Positions 1-9,115 of a stretch of DNA of 64,000 nucleotides are shown here, one piece after another. A model generated the notes under the pieces. That model was not told the DNA's origin and ran no database searches. It saw only the letters and a list, made by a program, of their open reading frames with translations. A program made the position numbers and the translations under genes. This DNA comes from JAWKTV01 sp041398905 (GTDB lineage: Bacteria > Planctomycetota > Planctomycetia > Planctomycetales > Planctomycetaceae). The stretch's first letter is position 1. Every line of letters starts with the position of its first letter. Where the stretch lies: contig JAWKTV010000007.1 in the NCBI GenBank assembly GCA_041398905.1, positions 124,001 to 188,000 on the forward strand, read 5' to 3'.

Positions 1-2
1 CC

Positions 3-248
3 ATGCGGCGCGGCATCGCCCGTGGCTGGCTCAATGCGGAGCAGTTTCAATCGAGTGTCGATGCGGCCTGGACAGCGGTCGCGACACGGACAGGCGAAGA
101 CGGGCGGCTCACCAACGTTTGCGCAGGGACCGGCAAACAGACGACGCTCGAAGCCTACCTCACCCGCCCCGCCATCAACGGTCGGGATGACCGTGGAGGC
201 GCGATGGGGCTGATGTTCGCGACGGAACTGATCGCGGCCAGCAAATAG
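3..248 (+). CDS. C-terminal end of a glycoside hydrolase family 88/105 protein (partial)
   Basis: This is the last 81 residues of a protein that begins before the window. The visible pieces GIARGWLN, DAAWTAVATR, VCAGTG, a Y-L-T-R-P segment, then DRGGAMGLMFATE fit the end of the (alpha/alpha)6 barrel of unsaturated uronyl/rhamnogalacturonyl hydrolases (GH88/GH105), which remove the unsaturated sugar left by polysaccharide lyases. The R-G-W-L and G-T-G pieces and the D-x-G-G-A-M turn near the C-terminus are the recognisable parts. The catalytic Asp region lies outside the window. It ends 60 bp before the stop of the convergent lipoprotein gene. The family call rests on motif recall only. Confidence 0.7.
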   Translation: MRRGIARGWLNAEQFQSSVDAAWTAVATRTGEDGRLTNVCAGTGKQTTLEAYLTRPAINGRDDRGGAMGLMFATELIAASK

Positions 249-309
249 GCAACGCACGCCTGTTGCGACGGACAACGGACGTGAGCCAGGCCGTTGCGAA
301 CAGTTGGTG

Positions 310-786
310 CTACTCGAGCTTTTTCAGGTCAAGGTCGAACGTGTTCTCCCCTTCCTTCACCTCGAAGACGAGACCGCTCGACTCCATCTTGTGGAACTTC
401 GCAGGGATCTCTTTCACAACCGGCGCGGCGGGAATCTTGCCCATCATCACGTCTTCGTATCCTGGCTCACCCATCACCGGGAGCTTGACCTGCGGGGGCT
501 GCACGGTGACTTGGTAGCGACCGGCGGGAATCCCGAGGTGCTCAATCGATCCGGTGAGCGAGTATTTGCCCAGCGAATCGACCTTGCCCGAGGCGGTCAC
601 CCCCTTCTCGGTACAGTGGAAGACGACCGCGCTATCGAGCGGAATGGGCTTGCCATCGTAAGTGACGGTGCCGGAAATCGTCGCCTGCGGGTCGGTCGAC
701 GGGGCGGGACCATCACTTCCTCCGCAGCCGACACACAGCAGGGTCAGAAGCGACGCAAGAACGGTTCCGCGAGGGAAGAGCTGCAT
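310..786 (-). CDS. Lipoprotein with carboxypeptidase-regulatory-like (Ig-type) domain
   Basis: A secreted lipoprotein of about 158 residues. The chosen start (Met-Gln-Leu-Phe-Pro-Arg) gives a short basic N-terminus, a hydrophobic stretch and a lipobox-like L-C-V-G-C-G-G. Starts at 798 and 846 are also open. The mature part begins with ISGTVTYDGKPIP, the usual opening of the small beta-sandwich seen in many planctomycete lipoproteins, and continues with GKYSLTG and IPAGRYQVTV. It lies just downstream of the DUF1559 gene on the same strand, a very common planctomycete pairing. Its role is unknown, probably at the cell surface. The domain class is well supported, the function is not. Confidence 0.8.
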   Translation of the reverse strand: MQLFPRGTVLASLLTLLCVGCGGSDGPAPSTDPQATISGTVTYDGKPIPLDSAVVFHCTEKGVTASGKVDSLGKYSLTGSIEHLGIPAGRYQVTVQPPQVKLPVMGEPGYEDVMMGKIPAAPVVKEIPAKFHKMESSGLVFEVKEGENTFDLDLKKLE

Positions 787-937
787 GGGGTACATCATGG
801 AGAGCAGGCAAGGGAAATGCTGAGGTATCCGGGCTTCGGCGGACATCCGAGGATCAGATCGAAGTGACGGCGTGAAACGTCAACAGGGACTCCATCGCAG
901 GTGCGAGGGAGTCCCTGAGACGGTGATCGCGAACTCC

Positions 938-1953
938 CTAGAACTGGCCAACCGGCTGGCCGTCGTCGCGCGTCAAAGCGCGGCGGAAGGTCAGCATGTC
1001 GATGTTCTCGGAGACGAACTTGACGACGTCGTCGCCCATGAGCACCTGAACACCACCCGGGTGGGCGGAGTTCAGCGGATTGTTGCTGCCGTAGTTGTCA
1101 CCAACGCCCGGCCAGGCCGGATCATTGTTGACGACCCGCGCATTGGGCGGGAAGCGAACGGTCGTCATGTTGAATTGACGACCCCAGTTATGACCGGACG
1201 AAATGGGACGGTCACGAATGCGGAGCAACTGATCGCCGCCCATCAGGATCCCGTGCGTACCGCTTACCTGAACGGTCTTGGTGCCGGCCGCATCCCAGAT
1301 GAAGTCCGAGTGCTCACCAACGATGATGATGTTGCTGGTGCCGTCCCGAAGGCTCGCCATGTTGTAGGCGACCGTGGGGCCAAAGATGTTTCCGTCGACC
1401 ACTTGACCGGTCGCCTGCTGACCGCCGCAGCAGTTGCAGCAGTTGCCGACGCGACCAACCGGGTTGACGAAGCCGTTGCCGTCCGTTGCCCCCATGATGC
1501 CTGTGTAGCTGGGATTGGTGATGGGAATCCCGGCCCCGGCGTCACACGTAGCGGTTCAAGCGCGGACGAGGGCAGATCGCGAACTCAAACTTGATGCCCC
1601 GGATCACGTTGCCGTTGGCGAGACCGTTGCCGCCGCCACCGGTCCAGCCGTGGTGTTGGCCGTTGAAGGACAACTGCTTGTAGACGGCAGCTCTGCTCCA
1701 TGGGGCATGATGCCATCCACCACGAAGCTCCCCAGCCGCCTTCGAGCGGCGAACGTTTCCGTTCGGGAAGTACTTGTAATTGATCTCGTAGTCATGCGGC
1801 CCGTGCCGATGTTGTGCAGGTGATCGCTGCACTGAGTCTTGCGGGCGGCTTCCCGCACTTTGCCACTACCGGCAACAGCAGCGCCACCAGGATCGCGATG
1901 ATCGCGATGCCTGCCACCAACAGCTCGATCAGTGTAAAGCCACGACGACGCAT
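938..1953 (-). CDS. DUF1559 pilin-like secreted protein, frameshifted
   Basis: DUF1559 proteins are abundant planctomycete surface proteins with a type IV pilin-like N-terminus. The start ATG at 1953 is preceded by a strong ribosome binding site (AGAGGAGGG) and gives MRRRGFTLIELLVA, a prepilin peptidase/methylation motif followed by a hydrophobic helix. The expected continuation (REAARKTQCSDHLHNIG) appears in another frame near 1858. The central part (YKYFPNGNV, SFNGQHHGWTGGG) is in a third frame, and the C-terminal part from about 1540 to 938 is in frame again, with SLRDGTSNIIIVGEHSD and NSAHPGGVQVLMGDD, both typical of DUF1559. At least two or three indels are needed to join the pieces. It probably forms a unit with the lipoprotein gene downstream. 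Confidence 0.85.
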
Positions 1954-2577
1954 GAAGACCCTCCTCTTAGAACGGAAAGAACACCGCAAAGTGAAACGCA
2001 TCAGAGTTGCGAAGTCGCCCGCTTGAGAATGACGAGCCACAACGCTCCGATTGAACATCTGAATTGTCGATGCAAAAGACGTGTTGAGGCATCCTACCGC
2101 TTACGAGAATCGATTGACAAGCCAATATCGAAAGTTTCCGATCATTCAACTGGCGGTCGTCGCGACTCCGCAATACCGTCGCAAGTCCCCGCACTCGGCG
2201 GCTGCCTTGCGAAACGAGGCAACTTGACCGCCGTGCCGTTCCAGTCGTGGGCTGGTTGGAGTGATTCTCCTGGTGGCGAGGTGTCGACTCGCGGATGTGT
2301 ACTGCGAGAAGTCGTACAGTCCTCGCAGGGGCCCGTCCTCCGTCCACGAGCCCATGATTGGTTTAAGACCGCTCCGCGTCACTGCGTTGAGCAACTTAGC
2401 TCCACCTTTCAGCGATCGCACCCTGCTCACCGCGCCAGCGGCGTACAACGTTGATGGACCATCGACCGGTGGATTACATTAAGGTCACACATCTTCACGT
2501 CAGTCGTTGAATTCGGCTCGCTACTGTGACCCGGACCGGCCTTGCCTCACAATCCACAACTGTCGGAGCGTCCACCC
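1954..2577. other. Non-coding interval upstream of the DUF1559 gene
   Basis: About 620 bp between the divergent DUF1559 gene and the small membrane protein gene. It is visibly more AT-rich than the flanking genes. I see no plausible coding region. The DUF1559 promoter should lie here. A TTGACA at 2114-2119 has no convincing -10 element at the right distance. I found no strong hairpin or repeat. Confidence 0.4.
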
Positions 2578-2799
2578 ATGCGGATGGTGACCGGAGCGGT
2601 GCTCCTGCTGGCGGCTGAGCATTCCTACGCCCATACCTACATGATCGGTTTCCCCAGCCATGACCTCGTGGCGGGCGTGCTGTTGCCCGCGGCGATCGGG
2701 TTCGGCGTGCTGGGGGCGATCATTCTCACCTGGGAGCTGCTGACGGAGCTGCGTTCGACGCCGCCCAACAGCCCGGTGACGCGAGACTCCTCGCCGTGA
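2578..2799 (+). CDS. Small membrane protein of unknown function
   Basis: About 73 residues, starting MRMVTGAVLLLAAEHSYAH. A start at 2542 is also open, but the one at 2578 places a hydrophobic segment at the N-terminus. A second membrane segment (LVAGVLLPAAIGFGVLGAIILTW, about residues 32-54) follows, then a short polar tail. The Glu-His-x-Tyr-Ala-His stretch could bind metal, which is speculation. I do not recognise a named family. It sits 220 bp before the TPR/CRTAC1 gene on the same strand. Codon bias and the hydrophobicity pattern make it plausible, but it is short. Confidence 0.45.
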   Translation: MRMVTGAVLLLAAEHSYAHTYMIGFPSHDLVAGVLLPAAIGFGVLGAIILTWELLTELRSTPPNSPVTRDSSP

Positions 2800-3018
2800 T
2801 GTGCAGCCGAACCTCAATCGAGGCGACGCACACTCGCCGATTGGGCTTCGACTCGAAGGTGATGTCATCAACGGCCTGAGACGTGCTGACGGACGAGCGG
2901 TTCCGGCGTGTGCAGACAAGGGGGCGGTAGCAGGCAGCATGACAACGCGGGAGACACTCCGGAATTCGTTGATCGGACGCCGCGCAACACACGGCAGGCG
3001 CGCGAAGCCGCGCCGCCA

Positions 3019-5962
3019 ATGCACCGGGCAGCCTTGACTGCTTGCCTGATCGTCTTGTGGGGTGTGCTGGGTTTGCTGGCGTGGACAACGCTGTTTCGCT
3101 CGCAGCGGCAGCGTCTGCGGGTCGAGTTGGCGAGCAGGCTGGTGATGCGGCGCTCTCGCATTGACGCCCGGCTGGGTGAGGAGCTGAGAAAGTTTGATGG
3201 AACTGACCCCTGGGGTCTGCTCGCGACTGCCGAGGCTGCGATGTCGCGCGGCGACGATGCGACCGCCTGGTCCATGTATCAGAGCGCGCCACAGGATCGC
3301 GGCCGCTGGGAGTGGCTTGCAGCGCGAGGTATGGGCCGGCTCGCCCTGATGCGCGGCCGCCTGAACGACGCGGAGCAGCATCTTCGCCGGGCGATCGAAC
3401 TAAATCCCGAAGACCTCGATTCCCACGATCGACTCGGGCATCTACTGCAACTGGAGGGGCGCACCTCCGATGCCGCACCGCACTTCTTCGCCCAACTGAT
3501 TCGCGGTGACTTCAATGGCGACCAGTTGCTGGGGGCTGCTGGCAGCGACCGCTTCTTTCGCAGTGATGACAACCTCGTGCGAATCGCCAAGAAACTTCCC
3601 ACCGTCGAGCCCGGCGTGCAGTTGCTCACCGCCCGGACCCGGATCGCTGACAGCGAGTTTGTCGAGGCCGAGCGGCTGCTGCGGGAAGTGACGGCCCACG
3701 AGCCGGAGTGGGGCGACGCACAGGGGCGACTTGGCCGACTCATCGCCGAGCAGGGCGATCTCGCGGAGTTCCTGGTCTGGCGCGGAGGGCTGCCAGGCGC
3801 GGCGCGGTTGCACCCCGAAGTCTGGTACGCACAGGGGCTGCGCGCCCGACAGGATGGGCAACTCGCTGCCGCCGCCCGCTGCTTCCTCGAAGCGATCGAA
3901 CGCGCCCCTGCGCACCTCATTTCACACTTGCAGTTGGCTGCCTGCCTGCATCAATTGGGCGAGGTCGAGGTTGCTGAGAAAGTCCGCCAGCACGCGGAAC
4001 TGCTCTCCGAGTTGGACAGCGTGCTGAACGTACTTCGTTCCGATGTGAGTCCCGAGTTCTTCGAGCAGGCCATCGACCTGCTGCACCAGCTTGGGCGGCA
4101 CTGGGAAGCAGCGGGATGGGCTTCGAGACTGCGGTTCTTGGCTGAAGTACCGCCGGAGCATGCACAACAGCGACTGCGGACCGCGCTCTCGGTCGCGCGA
4201 TCGACCTGGGACCAGCAGGTGGTCTCGCACGCGACCTCTGAATGGATCGACAAGAGACAGTATCCCTTGCCACAGTGGTCATTACTCGCGGATTCCACGA
4301 TACGGCGGCAGGTCGCACCCGCCGCCGCCGTGGATTGGCGGTTCGACAACGACGCCCACCGGCTCGGGATCGACTTCACTACTACGAGGGACGCACGAGG
4401 AGAACCGGCTGGAGCATATCTTCAACGTGATGGGCGGCGGGATCGGCGTTGTCGACTACGACCTCGATGGCTGGCCGGACCTGTATCTCGCACAGGCCAA
4501 CAACTGGCGCGATGAACGACCCCAGCCCGACTATCCCGACAACCTGTTTCGCAATCGCGGCGGAATGGACTACCGTCCAGGTGACAGCGTCCGCCGGCGT
4601 GGGTGACCTCAGCTTCTCGCACGGCGTTTGCGTGGGCGACTTCGATCTGGATGGATTCCCCGACATCCATCTGGGCAACCTCGGCGTCAATCGCCTGTAC
4701 CGAAACAACGGCGACGGCACATACGAGGAAGTCACGCGGCAGCGGGCGTCGCTGGAAACGAATGGACTACGAGCAGCATCTTCGCCGACCTCAGCGGCGA
4801 CGGGCTGCCTGACCTGCCTACGTCCTCAACTACACGTTGATCGCGGAGACCGCCGCGCGTGAGTGCGGCACGGTGGAACGACGCAGCGCCTGCACTCCCG
4901 ACGTACTTACCGGGGAATATGATCGCCTGTACCTCAACGAGGGGAGACGGACGGTTCCGCGAGGTCTCAGAGCAGCGGCATACGAGGGACGCTGGGCAAG
5001 GGACTCAGGTGGTCGCCTGGGATTTCCTGAGCAGCGGCCGACTCGGATTGTTCGTTGCCAACGATACGACCCCGATTTTCTGTTGCTCCGCGCGACTCCG
5101 CCGCCACGGACGAGCCACAGTTCAGCAATGAGGCGGTGGTCGCTGGAATCGCCTACGACCGTGACGGACATTCCCAGGCGTCGATGGGGGTCGCCGCGGG
5201 TGATGTCACCGGCGACGGCCGGATCGACATCCTGCTGACCGACTTCTTTGCGGCTGGCAACGCGTTGTACACACTCGATGAATCGGGCGTGTTTCAGGAT
5301 GTGTCCCGCGAGTTCGGCATCCACGACGCAAGTCTTTCGATGCTCGGATTCGGGTGCCAGTTCGCCGACTTGGACGGTGACGGCTGGCTCGACTTCTTTG
5401 TCACGAATGGCCATGTCGACCGCACTACGATTCGCGGAGGCCCCGACCGCATGCCGCCGCAGCTCTACCGCAACAACACGGGTCGGGAGTTCATCGACAC
5501 TCCCCCCACCGAGTTGGGACCATTCTTTCAGCGAGGCTATCTGGGCCGCGCGCTGGCGCTGTGGACTGGAACCGGGACGGCCGGACCGACCTCGCCATTT
5601 CGCATCTGCACGACCCGTTCGCCCTTGTAACCAACCGGACACCGCAGCAGGGGTCGCCACTGGTGCTTCGGCTGGTGGGGCAACGGCAGGGCCGCGAATC
5701 GACCGGCGCGACAGTCAAGCTCCTGGACGTCGACCCGCCGCAGGTCCGCATGCTCACGGCGGGTGACGGCTTTCTGGTGACGAACGAACGTCGGCTGCAG
5801 TTGTCAGTGCCCCGTGAGCTCAACGAGGCCACCGTTGAGGTGAGATGGCTTGATGGCCACACCCAGACGTTCTCCGGCCTCCCAACGTCCGGCGAGGTTC
5901 TGCTGATCGAAGACCAACCGGAGCCGCTCGCGCTTCCGCTCGAAGGCTCTGTCGAAGACTGA
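3019..5962 (+). pseudogene. TPR plus FG-GAP/VCBS plus ASPIC/UnbV (CRTAC1-type) secreted protein, multiply frameshifted
   Basis: The reading frame from 3019 encodes a signal-anchor helix (LTACLIVLWGVLGLLAW) and several tetratricopeptide repeats, for example RLNDAEQHLRRAIELNPEDL and QLAAAARCFLEAIERAPAHL. After about 4395 the frame breaks repeatedly. FG-GAP calcium-binding repeats then continue in alternating frames: VVDYDLDGWPDLYLA, VGDFDLDGFPDIHLG, AGDVTGDGRIDILLTD, FADLDGDGWLDFF. The last 130 codons (5561-5962) encode an ASPIC/UnbV domain with VEVRWLDGHTQTFSG. This order is common in planctomycete extracellular proteins. At least five frame changes between 4395 and 5600 make it either a decaying gene or poor sequence. 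The domain content is clear, the intactness is not. Confidence 0.75.
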
Positions 5963-6103
5963 GCCGCCCGGCAGCGGGATTGCGAACGTGAGGTTCGTTG
6001 GCGATGATCGTCGCGCGGACTTGCGCCTTGTGAGCTGCAACTCTGCAAGGCACTCACGCAGTTTGACCGACGCCCACGGTTTGCAGTCGCCAGGCATTTT
6101 GAG

Positions 6104-6514
6104 ATGAAAGCACGGACCGTGATAGTGACCGGACTCTCACTGATTGGCCTGCTGTACCTCGCCCTGGCGATCTGGTGCGCGACACTCCCACAGTCGACAT
6201 CGGCGACCGTCGGCCTGCAACGCTCGGTCGGACAGGGAGAATCGGAGTACCTTGCAGTTTATGGTGGCTTGCAGCTCGCGCTGGGGCTGCTCTTTCTGCT
6301 GCCACTGGCCAATCCCAAGCTGCTTGCACCGATGCTGCTGGCCTGTGTGGTGGTGCATGCCAGCCTGGTGACGATGCGGCTGGCGAGTTTCGCCATCTAC
6401 AGTGGGTTCAGCCGCACTACCTACCTGCTGGCCGGCTGCGAAGTCGCCTTGCTGCTGTTGGCCAGCGGCATGCTGTGGTGCCACGGGTTGGCGGATGTCC
6501 GCCCGGAAGCGTAG
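6104..6514 (+). CDS. DUF4345-like four-helix membrane protein
   Basis: A 136-residue integral membrane protein with four hydrophobic helices: near residues 6-26, 48-66, 69-90 and 104-126. The stretch GESEYLAVYGGLQLALGLLFL between helices 1 and 2 resembles the conserved segment of DUF4345 proteins (F-R-x-x-Y-G-G-x-x-x-x-G). The function of this family is not known. It starts 140 bp after the CRTAC1-type gene and ends about 90 bp before the promoter of the cimA leader. I infer it is not part of the cimA transcription unit, because the promoter and terminator stand in between. Confidence 0.6.
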   Translation: MKARTVIVTGLSLIGLLYLALAIWCATLPQSTSATVGLQRSVGQGESEYLAVYGGLQLALGLLFLLPLANPKLLAPMLLACVVVHASLVTMRLASFAIYSGFSRTTYLLAGCEVALLLLASGMLWCHGLADVRPEA

Positions 6515-6602
6515 CGCCGCCCGATGCAGCGGCCGTGTGCCGAATGCTCCTGATACACTGTTCTCCGAGCGAGTGGCGATGTCTGCTTCGCGGAAACGCG
6601 GT

Positions 6603-6631
6603 TTGACATCCGTCATGGACGGGGGTAGATT
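6603..6631 (+). promoter_or_regulatory. Sigma-70-type promoter of the cimA leader
   Basis: A perfect TTGACA -35 element (6603-6608) is followed by exactly 17 bases and a TAGATT -10 element (6626-6631; four of six match TATAAT). Transcription would start near 6638, giving a leader RNA of about 310 bases before cimA and placing the leader peptide start about 55 bases into the transcript. Spacing and position relative to the attenuator support it. Confidence 0.65.
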
Positions 6632-6692
6632 CTACCGAGCCTCAAGGCTGCGGTGCCGACCCTGGGGTCAACCTCAAATCAGTGAACACTCA

Positions 6693-6785
6693 ATGAATCA
6701 GCAGTCCTCACCATCGACCGGCCGGTCGCTCGGTGCTGAGATTGCGCGAATTATTGGGATTATTCGGAGCCGTTCCGGCTCGTGA
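6693..6785 (+). CDS. Isoleucine-rich leader peptide of the cimA attenuator
   Basis: A 30-codon reading frame beginning Met-Asn-Gln-Gln-Ser-Ser and ending Ser-Gly-Ser-stop. Codons 17-24 read Ile-Ala-Arg-Ile-Ile-Gly-Ile-Ile: five isoleucines in eight codons, all ATT. The stop codon TGA (6783-6785) lies inside the strand CTCGTGA that forms the antiterminator, as the classical mechanism requires. There is no Val codon and only one Leu codon, so the leader would sense charged tRNA-Ile specifically. No strong Shine-Dalgarno sequence is visible upstream of the ATG. It sits between a near-consensus promoter and an intrinsic terminator, directly upstream of the first enzyme of a threonine-independent isoleucine pathway. 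Its function is inferred from this arrangement. Confidence 0.8.
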   Translation: MNQQSSPSTGRSLGAEIARIIGIIRSRSGS

Positions 6786-6849
6786 GTCTGAGGTTCTTGC
6801 CCGATGCAACCGAACGCCCTCAGGTCACGAGACCTGAGGGCGTTTTTTT
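6767..6849 (+). promoter_or_regulatory. Transcription attenuator (protector, antiterminator, terminator) controlling cimA
   Basis: Three mutually exclusive pairings can be read directly. Protector hairpin: GAGCCG (6767-6772) with CGGCTC (6776-6781). Antiterminator: CTCGTGA (6779-6785) with TCACGAG (6825-6831), plus CTGAGG (6788-6793) with CCTCAG (6818-6823), separated by a one-base bulge. Terminator: 6814-6826 with 6831-6843, then a run of T. A ribosome stalled on the Ile codons (6741-6764) would mask the 5' arm of the protector and leave 6779 onward free for the antiterminator. A ribosome reaching the stop codon (6783-6785) would cover the antiterminator strand and let the terminator form. 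Confidence 0.82.
6814..6849 (+). terminator. Intrinsic terminator of the cimA attenuator
   Basis: A perfect 13-bp stem (6814-6826 paired with 6831-6843) closed by an ACGA tetraloop and followed by an uninterrupted T tract (6843-6849, the first T closing the stem). It lies 98 bases before the cimA start codon and after the leader stop codon, so it can only act as a regulated terminator for cimA. Its 5' arm and loop are exactly the bases sequestered by the alternative antiterminator pairing. Confidence 0.9.
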
Positions 6850-6947
6850 GTTGAGTCGCGGCGGCACGAACCTGAGACGGCACCCCACGGAATGCCCCGA
6901 CGGATGTTGCGACAACCTCTTCGTCTTTTCGACTAAACGTCATCAAA

Positions 6948-8522
6948 ATGCTCCAGCTCTACGATACGACCCTTCGCGACGGCAGCCAGGGAGAAGGGGT
7001 CAACTTCTCCGTTCAGGACAAACTGCTGATCACCCGCATGCTGGACGACCTCGGGTTCGACTTCATCGAGGGGGGCTTCGCCGGATCGAACGACAAGGAC
7101 ACCGAGTACTTCCAGCGCGTTCGGGAAGGGGAGTACCGTCCGCAGCATGCGGTGGTCTGCGCGTTCGGCATGACGCGCCGCCGCGGGGTGGCGCCTCACG
7201 AGGACGCCGGGCTGCAGGCGTTGATGGAGACCGGCGCAACAGCCTGCACCGTCGTCGGCAAGACCTGGGACCTGCACGTCACCGAAGTTCTGCGGGTCTC
7301 GCTGGAGGAAAACCTCGCGATGATCCGCGACTCCGTCGGCTGGCTCCGCGAGCAGGGACGACGGGTTCTGTATGACGCGGAACACTTCTTCGATGGCTTC
7401 GCCGCCAATCCGGAGTACACCCTCAAGACCATCCTGGCGGCGCAGGAAGCCGGGGCCGAGATCATCGTCTGCTGCGATACCAACGGCGGGTCGCTCCCAG
7501 AGCGGATCGCCAGCACGCTCGAGGCGATCAAGCCGAAACTCGACATCCCGTTCGGCATCCATTGCCATAACGACAGTGATGTCGCGACCGCCAACTCGCT
7601 GCGCGCGGTCGCCTGCGGAGCGGCGCAGGTGCAGGGGACGATCAATGGCATCGGCGAGCGTTGCGGCAACGCCGACCTCATCAGCGTCGCGGCCAACCTC
7701 GCGATCAAACAACGGATGCCGCTCTTGCGCGGCACTGGCGTCCAGCGGCTCACCGAGCTGTCCCGGTATGTTTACGAACTGGCGAACATGAACTTCCGCA
7801 ACGGTCAGCCGTTCGTCGGCCGCAGCGCGTTTGCGCATAAGGGAGGCATGCACGTTCACGCGGTCAACCGCATCGCACACAGCTACGAGCACATCGATCC
7901 AGCCCTCGTGGGGAACGAACGCCGTGTGCTGGTGAGTGAACTCTCGGGACGCTCGAACATCGTCGCCAAGACGACGAAGTTCAAGCTGGAGAACGATCCT
8001 GAACTGATGAAGCGCATTCTCGACCGCGTGGTGGACCTCGAAAACGAAGGCTACCAGTTCGAAGCGGCCGAAGCGTCCTTCGACCTGCTGGTGAAGAAGG
8101 TCGCGGGCAGCTACTCACCCAAATTCAAGCTACATCACTACCGCGTCAACGTCGGCCAGGCTTATGAGAACGCCCCACTGACCGAGGCGTCGCTGAAGCT
8201 GGAGATCAACGGTCACGGCAGTACCCGTCACGAAGTGGCCGAAGGCGACGGACCGGTCAACGCGCTCGACAACGCTCTGCGAAAAGCCTTGCTGCCGAGC
8301 CATCCCAACCTGAAGTCAATGCACCTGGTCGACTACAAGGTGCGGGTCATCAACTCGACGGAAGGCACCGCGGCCCGAGTGCGTGTCGTAATCGAGTCGG
8401 CCGACGAACACGACGTCTGGAGCACCGTCGGCGTCTCGGAAAACATCATCGAAGCAAGCTGGCTCGCGCTCGCCGCTGCGGTGGAGTACAAGCTCTTCAA
8501 GGACGAAGGGGAACTGATCTGA
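6948..8522 (+). CDS. cimA: (R)-citramalate synthase
   Basis: Citramalate synthase condenses pyruvate and acetyl-CoA to (R)-citramalate, the first step of the threonine-independent route to 2-oxobutyrate and isoleucine. The 524-residue length fits the long CimA subfamily. The catalytic alpha/beta barrel starts with DTTLRDGSQGEGVNFS (residues 6-21). The metal-binding HCHND is at 205-209 and the family signature GTINGIGERCGNADL at 230-244. An RNFRNGQPFVG-type stretch and AFAHKGGMHVHA follow. The last 140 residues form a LeuA-type allosteric domain, expected to bind isoleucine. CimA is favoured over isopropylmalate or homocitrate synthase by overall similarity and by the isoleucine leader. No clear Shine-Dalgarno sequence precedes the ATG. 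It is transcribed through the attenuator at 6767-6849. Confidence 0.93.
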   Translation: MLQLYDTTLRDGSQGEGVNFSVQDKLLITRMLDDLGFDFIEGGFAGSNDKDTEYFQRVREGEYRPQHAVVCAFGMTRRRGVAPHEDAGLQALMETGATACTVVGKTWDLHVTEVLRVSLEENLAMIRDSVGWLREQGRRVLYDAEHFFDGFAANPEYTLKTILAAQEAGAEIIVCCDTNGGSLPERIASTLEAIKPKLDIPFGIHCHNDSDVATANSLRAVACGAAQVQGTINGIGERCGNADLISVAANLAIKQRMPLLRGTGVQRLTELSRYVYELANMNFRNGQPFVGRSAFAHKGGMHVHAVNRIAHSYEHIDPALVGNERRVLVSELSGRSNIVAKTTKFKLENDPELMKRILDRVVDLENEGYQFEAAEASFDLLVKKVAGSYSPKFKLHHYRVNVGQAYENAPLTEASLKLEINGHGSTRHEVAEGDGPVNALDNALRKALLPSHPNLKSMHLVDYKVRVINSTEGTAARVRVVIESADEHDVWSTVGVSENIIEASWLALAAAVEYKLFKDEGELI

Positions 8523-8580
8523 CCACCCGGACGACGCCGGGGTGTGCGGCCTCCACGAACTCCTTGAAGGCGCGGCCGCC

Positions 8581-9040
8581 TTAGTCGGTAAACCGGGCCT
8601 CGATGTCCCGGCACAGCTTGTCGAAGGATCGAGATCGAGATCGACGTCGGCACAGGTTCAGGTCCATCGCACTTGTCAGCGTGAGTTGATCGACGGTCTC
8701 GCTGTACTTCGTCCCGCGCCAATGTCTTTCGATCCATGCCTTGCGGTGGCGGTCCACCTTCGGAGCTTCGGACATCGACTCGACAGCGCAGTCGAGATGC
8801 TTTTGGAGCGACTACGCCGCCGCGACGAACCGCCGCAACTCCGCCGCGCGACTTGATCGCATGATCGAGCGATGACTCGAGCGAATCCGACACGAACCGC
8901 AGCGCGTCGAGGAAGTTGCTCTTCCCCGCGCCATTGCGTCCCACCAGCAGCGTCAGTCGCCCCAGTTCGACATCGCACTCCGCGATGCTCTTGTCGTTGC
9001 GGATGCGAACTCGCTTCAGAAACACCCCAGGCCGAGACAT
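8581..9040 (-). pseudogene. Fused remnant of an AAA ATPase and a DUF4276 (TOPRIM-like) gene
   Basis: The first 70 codons from 9040 encode the N-terminus of a RecF/SMC-like AAA ATPase: VFLKRVRIRNDKSI, Walker A GRNGAGKSN, LDALRFVSDSL, then SRGGVAAVRRG. Near 8816 this reading stops matching. In another frame the sequence continues as SLQKHLDCAVESMSEAPKVD, KYSETVDQLTLTSAMDLNL and SFDKLCRDIEARF, which I recognise as the C-terminus of a DUF4276 protein. ATPase-DUF4276 gene pairs occur widely and are suspected to act in DNA defence or repair. Here one deletion appears to have removed most of the ATPase and the front of DUF4276. A short tandem GATCGA repeat lies at about 8625-8645. It cannot be functional. 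Confidence 0.6.
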
Positions 9041-9115
9041 TGCTCCCCCTCGTTGACGACTCGCTCAGCAGCGCGCAGGATAGCAAATCGGCTCGGGCAC
9101 GTCGTATCGCGCCGC

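Noticed and set aside
872..1594. 240-codon plus-strand frame opposite the DUF1559 gene
   Set aside because: The opposite strand has convincing DUF1559 motifs; this frame has none.
2521..3381. 286-codon minus-strand reading frame opposite the TPR gene start
   Set aside because: Arg/Pro/His-rich composition typical of GC-rich antisense frames, no start signal and no family resemblance.
8523..8856. Plus-strand reading frame downstream of cimA
   Set aside because: It is the antisense of the ATPase/DUF4276 remnant and resembles no protein.
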